The notes under the pieces were generated by a model. That model ran no database searches. It was given only the letters and a program-made list of their open reading frames with translations, and had not been told where the DNA came from. Shown here one piece after another: positions 1 through 6,893 of a stretch of 29,577 bases of DNA (the first letter of the stretch is position 1; each line of letters starts with the position of its first letter). The stretch is from Leptolinea sp964424035 (GTDB lineage Bacteria > Chloroflexota > Anaerolineae > Anaerolineales > Anaerolineaceae), in NCBI GenBank assembly GCA_964424035.1, contig CAYRHB010000033.1:1-29577 (forward strand), written 5' to 3'. The position numbers and the translations under genes are program-made.

Positions 1-502
1 CACTAAATAAGGCTTCCTCATCCGGTACCAGTCCGGTAATAATGGAGATAATAGTTTTCCAACGATCCATTATCCCGGAAGAAGAACCATAGTCTTCATT
101 TTGAATTTCATCTGCCAGGTTGTCCCAGCTTTTTACAAGTTTTCTTCTCTCACGCAGAGCCAGAGCGGCAAAACCGGCTTCCTGTAGGTTCTTTGGTTTG
201 TTTCCACCCCTGCCTATTTTCTCAAACAGATCAATAGCCTGTTGCCGGGTGACACCTTCAATTCCTAAACTTAAATTCTTCAAATCCTCCGGCTTTGGCA
301 AGGATTCGGACAGGCAGAAGATGGCAGCCGGTGACCAGGATTCAAGGTCATGATGAGGATTCTGAACTATTTTTACTGCCAGGTTGGCATCCTGCAAGGC
401 ATTCCAGACCAACTCATCTTGCCTTAAAGCCGCAATTAGAGTTGATGCGTCATTTTCACTGAATACCTGCTTTAGGGAAGTGACTATATCTGCAGATTGC
501 AT
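1..502 (-). CDS. Hypothetical protein, N-terminal 167 residues (runs off the window)
   Basis: I do not recognise this protein. It opens with ATG at 502 and the frame stays open to base 1, so the C-terminus lies outside the window. The start has a good ribosome binding site (GGAGAG, 5-6 bases upstream). The visible part begins MQSADIVTSLKQVFSEND. It looks soluble and mainly helical, is rich in Leu, Ala, Glu and Lys, and has no signal peptide or clear membrane segment. It follows the small membrane protein by 22 bases on the same strand, so the two are probably co-transcribed from the sigma-54-type promoter at 883-900. By position it is a target of the sigma-54 system and a possible partner of the membrane protein. 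No function can be given. Plus-strand frames over this stretch are shadows. Confidence 0.75.
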   Translation of the reverse strand, partial: MQSADIVTSLKQVFSENDASTLIAALRQDELVWNALQDANLAVKIVQNPHHDLESWSPAAIFCLSESLPKPEDLKNLSLGIEGVTRQQAIDLFEKIGRGGNKPKNLQEAGFAALALRERRKLVKSWDNLADEIQNEDYGSSSGIMDRWKTIISIITGLVPDEEALFS

Positions 503-524
503 GTCTCTCTCCGAGATACTTTCA

Positions 525-848
525 TTAACTAACCTGGGTCAGAATACCCATGGCAAATCCGATCGCGACAATTCCAATAATTATGAGAAATATCCCTATT
601 CCAGATGTGGTTTTAACGAGGTCATTTACAGCAGCGATCAATGCGGTCGCGTTTCCAACCAACCCGCTCACTTCTTCTGTGAGACCTTTTTGGGCAAGCG
701 CGGTTGTTTGGCGGGCAATTGTGCGAAGATCCCCGCCTGCCACTTTGGCAACGAGGATGAAAATTCCCGAAGCAATGGAAAAAATGCCGATAATAAAAAG
801 AAATACCGACATTCCCATGAAAATATCAGTCACTGAGAATATGGACAT
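525..848 (-). CDS. Small two-helix membrane protein, probable sigma-54 target
   Basis: This 107-residue protein has two strongly hydrophobic segments, about residues 9-35 (rich in Ile, Phe, Gly) and 82-104 (IGIFLIIIGIVAIGFAMGIL). Between them is a polar stretch of about 45 residues (GGDLRTIARQTTALAQKGL and onward). Both helices are Gly/Ile-rich, as in helices that pack or oligomerise. I see no enzyme motif and do not recognise the family. ATG at 848 has an ideal Shine-Dalgarno, GGAGG at 860-856, seven bases upstream. That sequence is one arm of a perfect inverted repeat, and a -24/-12 promoter lies at 900-883. The gene is therefore the nearest target of the sigma factor, kinase and activator encoded just upstream. 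A membrane-stress or envelope role, loosely like phage-shock proteins, is a guess from context only. Confidence 0.8.
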   Translation of the reverse strand: MSIFSVTDIFMGMSVFLFIIGIFSIASGIFILVAKVAGGDLRTIARQTTALAQKGLTEEVSGLVGNATALIAAVNDLVKTTSGIGIFLIIIGIVAIGFAMGILTQVS

Positions 849-850
849 AA

Positions 851-885
851 AACATCCTCCCGAAATGCTTTCTCAGGAGGATGTT
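851..885 (-). promoter_or_regulatory. 10-bp perfect inverted repeat covering the Shine-Dalgarno
   Basis: On the minus strand AACATCCTCC (885-876) and GGAGGATGTT (860-851) are perfect complements separated by 15 bases. The second arm contains the ribosome binding site of the small membrane protein. RNA reading through from the upstream operon could form the hairpin and block that site. RNA started at the predicted sigma-54 start (about 874) would lack the first arm. The pairing is seen; the switch is inference. It could also act as a weak terminator (TTTT follows) or as a DNA operator. Confidence 0.7.
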
Positions 886-900
886 GCAATTAATATGCCA
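883..900 (-). promoter_or_regulatory. Sigma-54 (-24/-12) promoter before the small membrane protein
   Basis: The minus strand reads TGGCATATTAATTGCAAC (900 to 883). It has GG at -25/-24, exactly ten bases, then GC at -13/-12, and it matches the TGGCAC-N5-TTGCA consensus at all but one of the conserved positions. It starts a few bases past the response-regulator stop codon, inside a 56-base gap, and points at the membrane protein gene. The predicted start site is near 874. The local operon encodes RpoN and a sigma-54 activator, which raises the prior strongly. Confidence 0.8.
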
Positions 901-904
901 CGGT

Positions 905-2077
905 CTATTTTTTCGTTTTTACAATATCCAAAGGAAGATGATTAATATCCAGAACAGGATCATCACAAAAGAGCATTGCCCGTTCAATATCATGATTCAG
1001 CTCTCTGATGTTTCCCGGCCAGTCATAAGTCATTAATGCCTGTAAAGCCCGAGGGGAAATATCCGTAATATTCAGACCTTGACGGGCATTTTGTTCACGC
1101 ATGAAAAAACCTACAAGTTCAGGTATATCTTCCTTCCTTTCACGCATTGGTGGAAGGTCAAGATCGACAACTTTAAGCCGATAAAAGAGGTCTTCACGAA
1201 ACTCACCATCTTTCATCATCTTCACCAGATCGCGATTGGAAGCTGAAATAACCTGAATATCCACCTTGATTGTTGATGTACCGCCCACGCGACGGAATGC
1301 TTTCTCTTCCACAGCGCGCAATAATTTGGACTGTATCTCCAATGGCATCTTTGAAATTTCATCCAAAAAGAGAACACCACCATCGGCGATTTCCATTAAT
1401 CCATGTTTTCTTGTATCAGCGCTGGTGAAGGCGCCTTTTTCATAACCAAATAATTCAGATTCCAAAACTGTGGGTTGAATGGCAGCGCAATTGATCGCAA
1501 CAAATTGTTTGTTAGATCTGGGACCGGATTTGTGTATGAATTGCGCCAAAACTTCCTTACCGGTTCCAGTCTCTCCCGTGATCAGAACTGATACAGAAGC
1601 CTGTGCAGCCCGGTGGGCATATTCAACCACCTTTTTCATTTTTTCGCTTTGACCAACAATGAAGTCAATGTTTTTCTGTTTCTGTCTAAGGTACGCCAGT
1701 TCACGGCGCATGGAAACAATTTCTTGTGCACGCTCGATTGATTGTTCAAGTTGGGGCATTTTTACCGGTTTGGTAAGAAAATCATGCGCTCCATTCTTCA
1801 TGGCATCAACGGCTGTTTCAATATCTCCATAGCCGGTGATTACAATAATGGGTGGACGAGCAGGAAGGGAATCCACTTCATAGAGAAGATTTGGACCATA
1901 TCCATCCGGGAGCTGAACGTCGAGAAGAATGACATCTCCCACTCCGTTCATAATCAACTCACGAGCTTCTTTTAGGGTTCCCGCGCCAGTCACTTCGTAT
2001 CCCTTGGCAGTCAAATAGTCCCCAATATTCCGGCGGGCGTTTTCCTCATCATCGACAATTAATACATTTGTACCCAT
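905..2077 (-). CDS. NtrC-family sigma-54 activator (response regulator) lacking a DNA-binding domain
   Basis: This 390-residue protein has a receiver domain (about 1-120; acidic D9/D10, phosphoacceptor D53, T81, K103), a linker, and an AAA+ sigma-54 activation domain (about 140-375). The AAA+ part shows Walker A GETGTGKE at 168-175, Walker B LFLDE ending at D239/E240, and the sigma-54 contact loop as GAFTSA (215-220) where the family usually has GAFTGA. The protein ends 10-15 residues after the AAA+ lid, so the Fis-type helix-turn-helix of NtrC is missing. HTH-less activators such as FlgR and CtcC are known and act without a dedicated enhancer site. It starts 3 bases after the kinase stop, so kinase and regulator are surely partners. 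Expected action: ATP-driven opening of sigma-54 promoters such as those at 883-900 and 5476-5494. Confidence 0.95.
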   Translation of the reverse strand: MGTNVLIVDDEENARRNIGDYLTAKGYEVTGAGTLKEARELIMNGVGDVILLDVQLPDGYGPNLLYEVDSLPARPPIIVITGYGDIETAVDAMKNGAHDFLTKPVKMPQLEQSIERAQEIVSMRRELAYLRQKQKNIDFIVGQSEKMKKVVEYAHRAAQASVSVLITGETGTGKEVLAQFIHKSGPRSNKQFVAINCAAIQPTVLESELFGYEKGAFTSADTRKHGLMEIADGGVLFLDEISKMPLEIQSKLLRAVEEKAFRRVGGTSTIKVDIQVISASNRDLVKMMKDGEFREDLFYRLKVVDLDLPPMRERKEDIPELVGFFMREQNARQGLNITDISPRALQALMTYDWPGNIRELNHDIERAMLFCDDPVLDINHLPLDIVKTKK

Positions 2078-2080
2078 ATG

Positions 2081-4027
2081 TTATTCTCCGTTGCACGCTG
2101 GAAGATAGACGTGGAAGATGGTTCCCCCGGGAAAAGATTTTACCGTGATATTGCCCTGATGGGCAGTCACAATTCTTTTTGTTATGGCTAATCCCAACCC
2201 GGTACCATGTGATTTTGTTGTGACAAAAGGTTCAAACATTCGTTCACTGATTTCATCAGGAATCCCCGGCCCATTGTCAGATACTCGAATTTCTACCTGC
2301 GGCCGGTTGGGAAGGCTGTGGTCTGGATTTACATGGATTGCCAATGTCCCTCCATTCTGGCTCATGGCATCTATTGCATTCGAGATTAAATTGGTAAATA
2401 CCTGTTCCAGCGCACGTGGATCCCCATTGATCTGAGGAATATTCTGGGCGGCTGAAAAGAAAGGTTGAACATTTACCCGGGTCAAACGGGGGCGCCAGCG
2501 ATCCAGTATACGTTGAAGGAACTGGTCGATATTAATTTTCTCCAGGCGCAATTCCTGTGGTTTTGAGAATGCCAGAATTGATTCCATAAGATGGTCGAGG
2601 CGGGTACAATCTCCAAGCATTCGATTCAATACATCAATATTTACGTCTTCTTCAGGAAGCCGGGCTGAAATCAATTGCAATCCGGTAGAGATATTATTAA
2701 TGGGATTTCTGACTTCATGAGCGAAAATGGCTGTAAACTCGCCCAGCAAAGCTCGTTGTTCCAATTGTTGACTTCTGAGGCGAATTTGTTCATGCTCGCT
2801 GATATCACGAATAAACATGACAATTCCAATGACTTCTTTGTCCTTCAGAACAGGTAAGACCTGTACATGAGCCGGAAACGATTGCCCATTTCTCCGATGC
2901 ACTGACACGTTCCCCATATTGTGGGTTGGCATACCCTGCAGGCAGGATTCGAGAACAGTCATCAAACGATCCGGCCCTATGATCACATTGGATACGGGCT
3001 GGTTTTTGACTTCCCAGGCTGCGTATTGAAGCATCCATTCTGCAGCCGGGTTGATCTCAATGATATGAAGGTCAGTCGATATATAAAGAATACCTTCCTG
3101 GCTGTGCTCAAAAATGGTACCTCGAATATCTGCGGTCAGCTTCTGGTGTTGTACCTCTTTCCGTAGATTATCAATGAGAATATAGTGCTGAAGCGCTGCT
3201 GTTAAGTGCGAGGAAAGGACCATCATGATATTTTCAAGACGGTCAGGTGGAGATGAATCCTGGTCACCAACGACCAATAATCCAAAAAGCGCATTCTTTT
3301 GCCCCAACGGAATTGTTGAAACATAACTCAAGTTGGAAACCAACGCGGCCCGTTGTAACTCTGCCATTACCTTCTTACCGGGAATCCATAGAGAAGGTGT
3401 GGAGAGTTGAACAAGGTCATTGGAGGGCAGAATCTCGGGGAATATTTCGGAATGTTTGTCGAATGAAATCCGGATTAATCGCGGCTGCTGGCTATCTGCT
3501 TTATACATGCAGATCATTCGGGCACGAGAAATCAGGCGAGTGATCCCAAATCCTTTTATCAATGATTTTTCCAGGGTGGGTTCTTCCCGAATAGTAGCCA
3601 GATCTGTAAATCCCTGAAAAAGGTCTGATTGCCAGGCTCCCTGAGATTCAGCATGTTTGGCTTCAGGGATAAATGTAAGTAATCCCCAGGATTGCTCCGG
3701 ATTAAGCAAGCTTCCTTGAACTATTACAGGCATGGGATTTCGTTTTCTTCTGGAGAGATTTGCCGTGAGCGGTTCTCCGGAGGAAAAGAAATCCATGGAA
3801 AAATCCGGCAGGATATCCACAATGGACATGCCTGCCAGTTCAATTTGCGAGAATGCGGTTAGTTGAATAAAGGCCGGATTGGATTGGTAAATGTACAGAG
3901 TTTTTAAATCCAAAACAACCGCCGCTTCCGAGAATGCATTCAGAAGATAAGAAAACTCCTGGTTTCCCGGGTTTTTAGGGCGGCTTAAGGATGGGCTGAT
4001 CTGATTATTGGGATTAGCTTCGTTCAT
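2081..4027 (-). CDS. Cytosolic PAS-GAF-PAS histidine kinase (NtrB-like)
   Basis: This 648-residue sensor kinase has no signal peptide or membrane segment. Reading along it: a PAS-like domain (about 25-120), a GAF-like region (about 135-290), a second PAS (about 305-415), a HisKA dimerisation helix pair with phosphoacceptor H437 in AHEVRNPIN, and a C-terminal HATPase (about 530-645). The HATPase has the N box (NLISNAIDAM), G1 (DNGPGIP) and G2 (GTGLGLAI). The HEVRNP box and PAS layout resemble NtrB/AtoS-type kinases that work with NtrC-family regulators. Its ATG overlaps the rpoN stop by four bases (ATGA), and the regulator follows after 3 bases, so all three are translationally coupled. The ligand is unknown; with no membrane segments it probably reads a cytoplasmic cue such as a metabolite, redox state or membrane-associated protein. 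Confidence 0.95.
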   Translation of the reverse strand: MNEANPNNQISPSLSRPKNPGNQEFSYLLNAFSEAAVVLDLKTLYIYQSNPAFIQLTAFSQIELAGMSIVDILPDFSMDFFSSGEPLTANLSRRKRNPMPVIVQGSLLNPEQSWGLLTFIPEAKHAESQGAWQSDLFQGFTDLATIREEPTLEKSLIKGFGITRLISRARMICMYKADSQQPRLIRISFDKHSEIFPEILPSNDLVQLSTPSLWIPGKKVMAELQRAALVSNLSYVSTIPLGQKNALFGLLVVGDQDSSPPDRLENIMMVLSSHLTAALQHYILIDNLRKEVQHQKLTADIRGTIFEHSQEGILYISTDLHIIEINPAAEWMLQYAAWEVKNQPVSNVIIGPDRLMTVLESCLQGMPTHNMGNVSVHRRNGQSFPAHVQVLPVLKDKEVIGIVMFIRDISEHEQIRLRSQQLEQRALLGEFTAIFAHEVRNPINNISTGLQLISARLPEEDVNIDVLNRMLGDCTRLDHLMESILAFSKPQELRLEKINIDQFLQRILDRWRPRLTRVNVQPFFSAAQNIPQINGDPRALEQVFTNLISNAIDAMSQNGGTLAIHVNPDHSLPNRPQVEIRVSDNGPGIPDEISERMFEPFVTTKSHGTGLGLAITKRIVTAHQGNITVKSFPGGTIFHVYLPACNGE

Positions 4028-5433
4028 CCAACTCCGGGTGTCGGTCTCCGCAGATGTGCGGGGAGAATCCCTTCCATGGCACGGTACTTTGCCACAGTTC
4101 TCCGGGCGACCTGATACCCCTGCTTTGATAATAACTCAGAAATTTCCGTATCACTTAAAGAACGACCTTCTTTTTCAATAATCTCTTTCAAAACTTTACG
4201 TACATTCAACGAACGATCAAAGAACATGGCCAATGGGACGATTCGACCATTCGGGAGTTGAACGGCCTTATTTGCCACAGCCCGTGAGATGGTTGATTCA
4301 TGCACACCCAGTTCGATGGAAAGTTGGGCGCGGGTGACCGGTTTCAGGTATTTTTCCCCCCGGCAAATGAAATTCCGCTGCAGGGAGGCTACCCGTTGCA
4401 TCAGGCGCGTTATTGTGTGATTACGCTGTTGCAGGCATTTCACAAAAAGAGATGCCCTCTCCAGATCATTCTTCCAGTCTTCCTTTTTTTCTTGATCCGC
4501 TTCGTGAATGGCTGATCTGAACATGGGATTTACCCGTAATGTACCATTCAAAGGCATGATGATCTCAATGACCAGCGGCTTCGTTGAATCCTCATTCAGG
4601 TAGCTCATTAAAATATCAGGACGATGGTATACCTGAGGAGGCGTCTCAGTCGCCTGCCGGACATCGCCCCAGTGGGAACGAGCCGGGAACGGGTTTAAGT
4701 TTTCACTAATGAAGGTTACGGTTTGGTGGACCGTACGTAAACTGACTTTAAACGCTCTGGCCAATTCAGCGTACTGATGACGGGATAATAAGGCCATCTC
4801 TTTTTCGATCATTGGTCGTGCCAATAAGGGAATTTCTTGCGATTCAGATAACATATCCAATTGAACCAACAGTGCTTCCTGTGGAGAACAGGATCCAACG
4901 CCAAAAGGTTCGGCGTGTTGAATCTTTTTCTGAATTACTTCGATTTTCGATACGGGAACATGGAAGTAACGGGCAATTTCAATTAATGGGATGGTCAAGA
5001 GTCCATCATCATCCAGGTGGGTCAGGAAATAAGCCGCGATTGTCCTTTCGGAATTGTCCAATTCCGAAGCAATCTGCCGAAGAACAAAAGTTGGGAGATC
5101 CTCAACTGTTGAGGAATAATTATCCTCTGGCATTTCTTCACTGCTTGTTCCACTGCTGAAGTTGAAATCTTCACGTGGTGATACAAAAACAATAGGCTCT
5201 TCAACCACTTCGGATTTTGGCGAACTGCAGGTGGGACACGTACCTCTTGGAGGAAGCAATTTGTGGCACATGGGACACCTGCGCTCTTCAATTAATTCAA
5301 GCGCAGGATTTGAAGCCAATTCAGATTCAATTTGTTCACGCAATTCATCGGCCGTAAGACTAAGTAATGTCATAGTCTGCGCCAGATGAGCCGTGGTTAA
5401 TGGTCGAAGAGATTGTTGGTGAGTTTGAAACAT
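4024..5433 (-). CDS. rpoN: RNA polymerase sigma-54 factor with N-terminal zinc ribbon
   Basis: This 469-residue sigma-54 has the glutamine/leucine-rich activator-interacting region I at about 8-46 (LAQTMTLLSLTADELREQI), a core-binding region, a helix-turn-helix, and the RpoN box ARRTVAKYRA at 443-452 near the C-terminus. These are diagnostic for the family, and the length is normal. Unusual is a CPMC...CPTC pair (C53/C56 and C66/C69) directly after region I, where classical sigma-54 has a short acidic linker; it looks like a small zinc ribbon. ATG at 5433 is preceded by AAGG/AGGG sequences. The gene leads an operon with the kinase and activator. A consensus sigma-54 promoter and an overlapping sigma-70-like promoter lie upstream, so it may be autoregulated. 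Confidence 0.97.
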   Translation of the reverse strand: MFQTHQQSLRPLTTAHLAQTMTLLSLTADELREQIESELASNPALELIEERRCPMCHKLLPPRGTCPTCSSPKSEVVEEPIVFVSPREDFNFSSGTSSEEMPEDNYSSTVEDLPTFVLRQIASELDNSERTIAAYFLTHLDDDGLLTIPLIEIARYFHVPVSKIEVIQKKIQHAEPFGVGSCSPQEALLVQLDMLSESQEIPLLARPMIEKEMALLSRHQYAELARAFKVSLRTVHQTVTFISENLNPFPARSHWGDVRQATETPPQVYHRPDILMSYLNEDSTKPLVIEIIMPLNGTLRVNPMFRSAIHEADQEKKEDWKNDLERASLFVKCLQQRNHTITRLMQRVASLQRNFICRGEKYLKPVTRAQLSIELGVHESTISRAVANKAVQLPNGRIVPLAMFFDRSLNVRKVLKEIIEKEGRSLSDTEISELLSKQGYQVARRTVAKYRAMEGILPAHLRRPTPGVG

Positions 5434-5454
5434 AGCATCCCTAGCCTTCCGAAC

Positions 5455-5483
5455 AGTATATCCTTACAGAGATACAATTGCAA
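5455..5483 (-). promoter_or_regulatory. Sigma-70-type promoter of rpoN, overlapping the sigma-54 site
   Basis: On the minus strand TTGCAA (5483-5478), a 17-base spacer, then TATACT (5460-5455). The -10 has one mismatch to TATAAT and the -35 matches four of six. The start site would fall near 5448, leaving a short leader with the rpoN ribosome binding site. The -35 hexamer shares bases with the -12 element of the sigma-54 promoter, so the two holoenzymes would compete. Confidence 0.5.
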
Positions 5484-5494
5484 GTTCTGTGCCA
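5476..5494 (-). promoter_or_regulatory. rpoN: Sigma-54 (-24/-12) promoter of the rpoN operon
   Basis: The minus strand reads TGGCACAGAACTTGCAATT (5494 to 5476). It has TGGCAC and TTGCA in full, with GG and GC exactly ten bases apart, as good as a textbook sigma-54 site. The predicted start is near 5468, about 35 bases before the rpoN ATG. It points at rpoN, implying that the sigma factor, kinase and activator are at least partly transcribed by their own sigma factor. Confidence 0.85.
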
Positions 5495-5522
5495 AACACT
5501 TTCGGGTAAAATCATAGAATAC

Positions 5523-6893
5523 ATGACAAAGAACACTACATTGACGATTGTCGGAGGGGGATTGGCTGGATGCGAAGCTGCATATCAGGCGGCAAAACGT
5601 GGAATATGGGTAAATCTATACGAAATGAGACCGAGAATTGGAACCCCTGCCCACTCCTCCGGTGATCTGGCAGAATTGGTTTGTTCCAATTCCCTGGGTT
5701 CATCTCTACCAGATAGAGCATCCGGTTTACTGATCTCCGAATTGGAAAAGAATGATTCTCTCCTCCTGCAAATAGCCAGGAAAACGTCAGTTCCCTCCGG
5801 AGGTTCGCTTTCTGTTGACAGAAAAGAGTTCAGCCGAAATGTCAATCATGCTGTTGAAAGCCATCCTCGAATAAAAATAATCAGAAGAGAGGTAAGAGAT
5901 ATCCCTGAAGGTCCAGCCATAATTGCAAGCGGACCGCTGACATGCAGTGCTTTGACTGGAGCACTGAGTGAATTTGCAGGTAGAAACAACCTTTTTTTCT
6001 TTGATGCGATTGCGCCAATCATTTATGGAGATTCCATCGATTTTTCCATTGCTTTCAAGGCTTCCAGATTCGCAAAGGAAAAAGGCCAAACCGATGATTA
6101 TGTAAATTGTCCGTTATCGAAAACTGAGTTTGAAATCTTCTATGCAGAATTGATTTCAGCGACGCGGATCAAATTAAAGGAATTTGAAAATGGAATTAAT
6201 GATGGTGTTCACACAGGGAAAGGGAAGTATTTTGAAGCCTGCCTGCCAGTTGAAGTCATTGCTTTAAGGGGTGAAAAAACATTGCCTTTCGGTCCCATGC
6301 GACCTATAGGTCTGGTTGATCCACGAACCGGCCAGCGACCGTATGCCGTATTGCAGCTTCGGCAGGAGAATCTGGCTGCCACACTTTACAATATGGTCGG
6401 GTTCCAAACGAACCTTTCTTTTCAGGAACAGAAACGGGTTTTTCGTATGATCCCGGGATTGTCAAATGCGGAATTTGCCCGCTTCGGGCAAATGCATAGA
6501 AACACCTATCTTTGTGCACCAGTTATCGTGCATCCTTCCCTTCAATCGAAGAAACGACCTGATCTGTTTATAGCCGGACAAATAATTGGAATAGAGGGGT
6601 ATCTGGGGAATATTGCGTCGGGGCTTTTGGCCGGGATTAATGCGGCCAATTACATTCAAGGGATGGAACTAATAGATTTTCCTCCATCTACGATGATAGG
6701 TGCTTTGTGTGAATATATATCTGTTTGTCCGGAAGAGACATTCCAACCGATGAAAGCAAATTTCGGATTGTTACCCGAATTGGTGGATGGATTTGTCCCC
6801 AGGCTAGAAAGGGCAGCGCGCCATGTTTCACGTGCTTCCCGTGCAATGGATAGTTTCATAGAATCGCATCTGGACATATTGAGGCATCAATGA
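5523..6893 (+). CDS. trmFO: TrmFO, folate/FAD-dependent tRNA (uracil-54-C5)-methyltransferase
   Basis: TrmFO makes ribothymidine at position 54 of tRNA, using methylene-tetrahydrofolate and FAD. The 456-residue protein opens with the FAD-binding glycine motif IVGGGLAG (about 9-16). It carries LVCSNSLGS and NCPLSKTEFEIFYAEL, which hold family cysteines, and PFGPMRPIGLVDPRTG, GQIIGIEGYLGNIASGL and a final ALCEYI region typical of the family. I chose ATG at 5523 because residues before it (from a possible TTG at 5478) do not look like TrmFO and that codon lies inside the divergent rpoN promoter. The ribosome binding site is weak. The stop overlaps the next start by four bases. The related GidA (MnmG) is longer, so this is TrmFO. 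Confidence 0.95.
   Translation: MTKNTTLTIVGGGLAGCEAAYQAAKRGIWVNLYEMRPRIGTPAHSSGDLAELVCSNSLGSSLPDRASGLLISELEKNDSLLLQIARKTSVPSGGSLSVDRKEFSRNVNHAVESHPRIKIIRREVRDIPEGPAIIASGPLTCSALTGALSEFAGRNNLFFFDAIAPIIYGDSIDFSIAFKASRFAKEKGQTDDYVNCPLSKTEFEIFYAELISATRIKLKEFENGINDGVHTGKGKYFEACLPVEVIALRGEKTLPFGPMRPIGLVDPRTGQRPYAVLQLRQENLAATLYNMVGFQTNLSFQEQKRVFRMIPGLSNAEFARFGQMHRNTYLCAPVIVHPSLQSKKRPDLFIAGQIIGIEGYLGNIASGLLAGINAANYIQGMELIDFPPSTMIGALCEYISVCPEETFQPMKANFGLLPELVDGFVPRLERAARHVSRASRAMDSFIESHLDILRHQ

Noticed and set aside
851..885. Inverted repeat as a plain intrinsic terminator for the response-regulator transcript
   Set aside because: Only four T follow and the loop is 15 bases; its exact fit to the downstream ribosome binding site makes a translational role more likely, though partial termination remains possible.
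120..945. Plus-strand open frames of 77-150 codons opposite the minus-strand genes at the left end
   Set aside because: They overlap genes with good ribosome binding sites and hydrophobic or coupled structure, have no such sites themselves, and their proteins look random.
5478..5522. Upstream TTG start for trmFO
   Set aside because: The added residues do not resemble TrmFO N-termini, and the codon lies inside the divergent sigma-54 promoter of rpoN.
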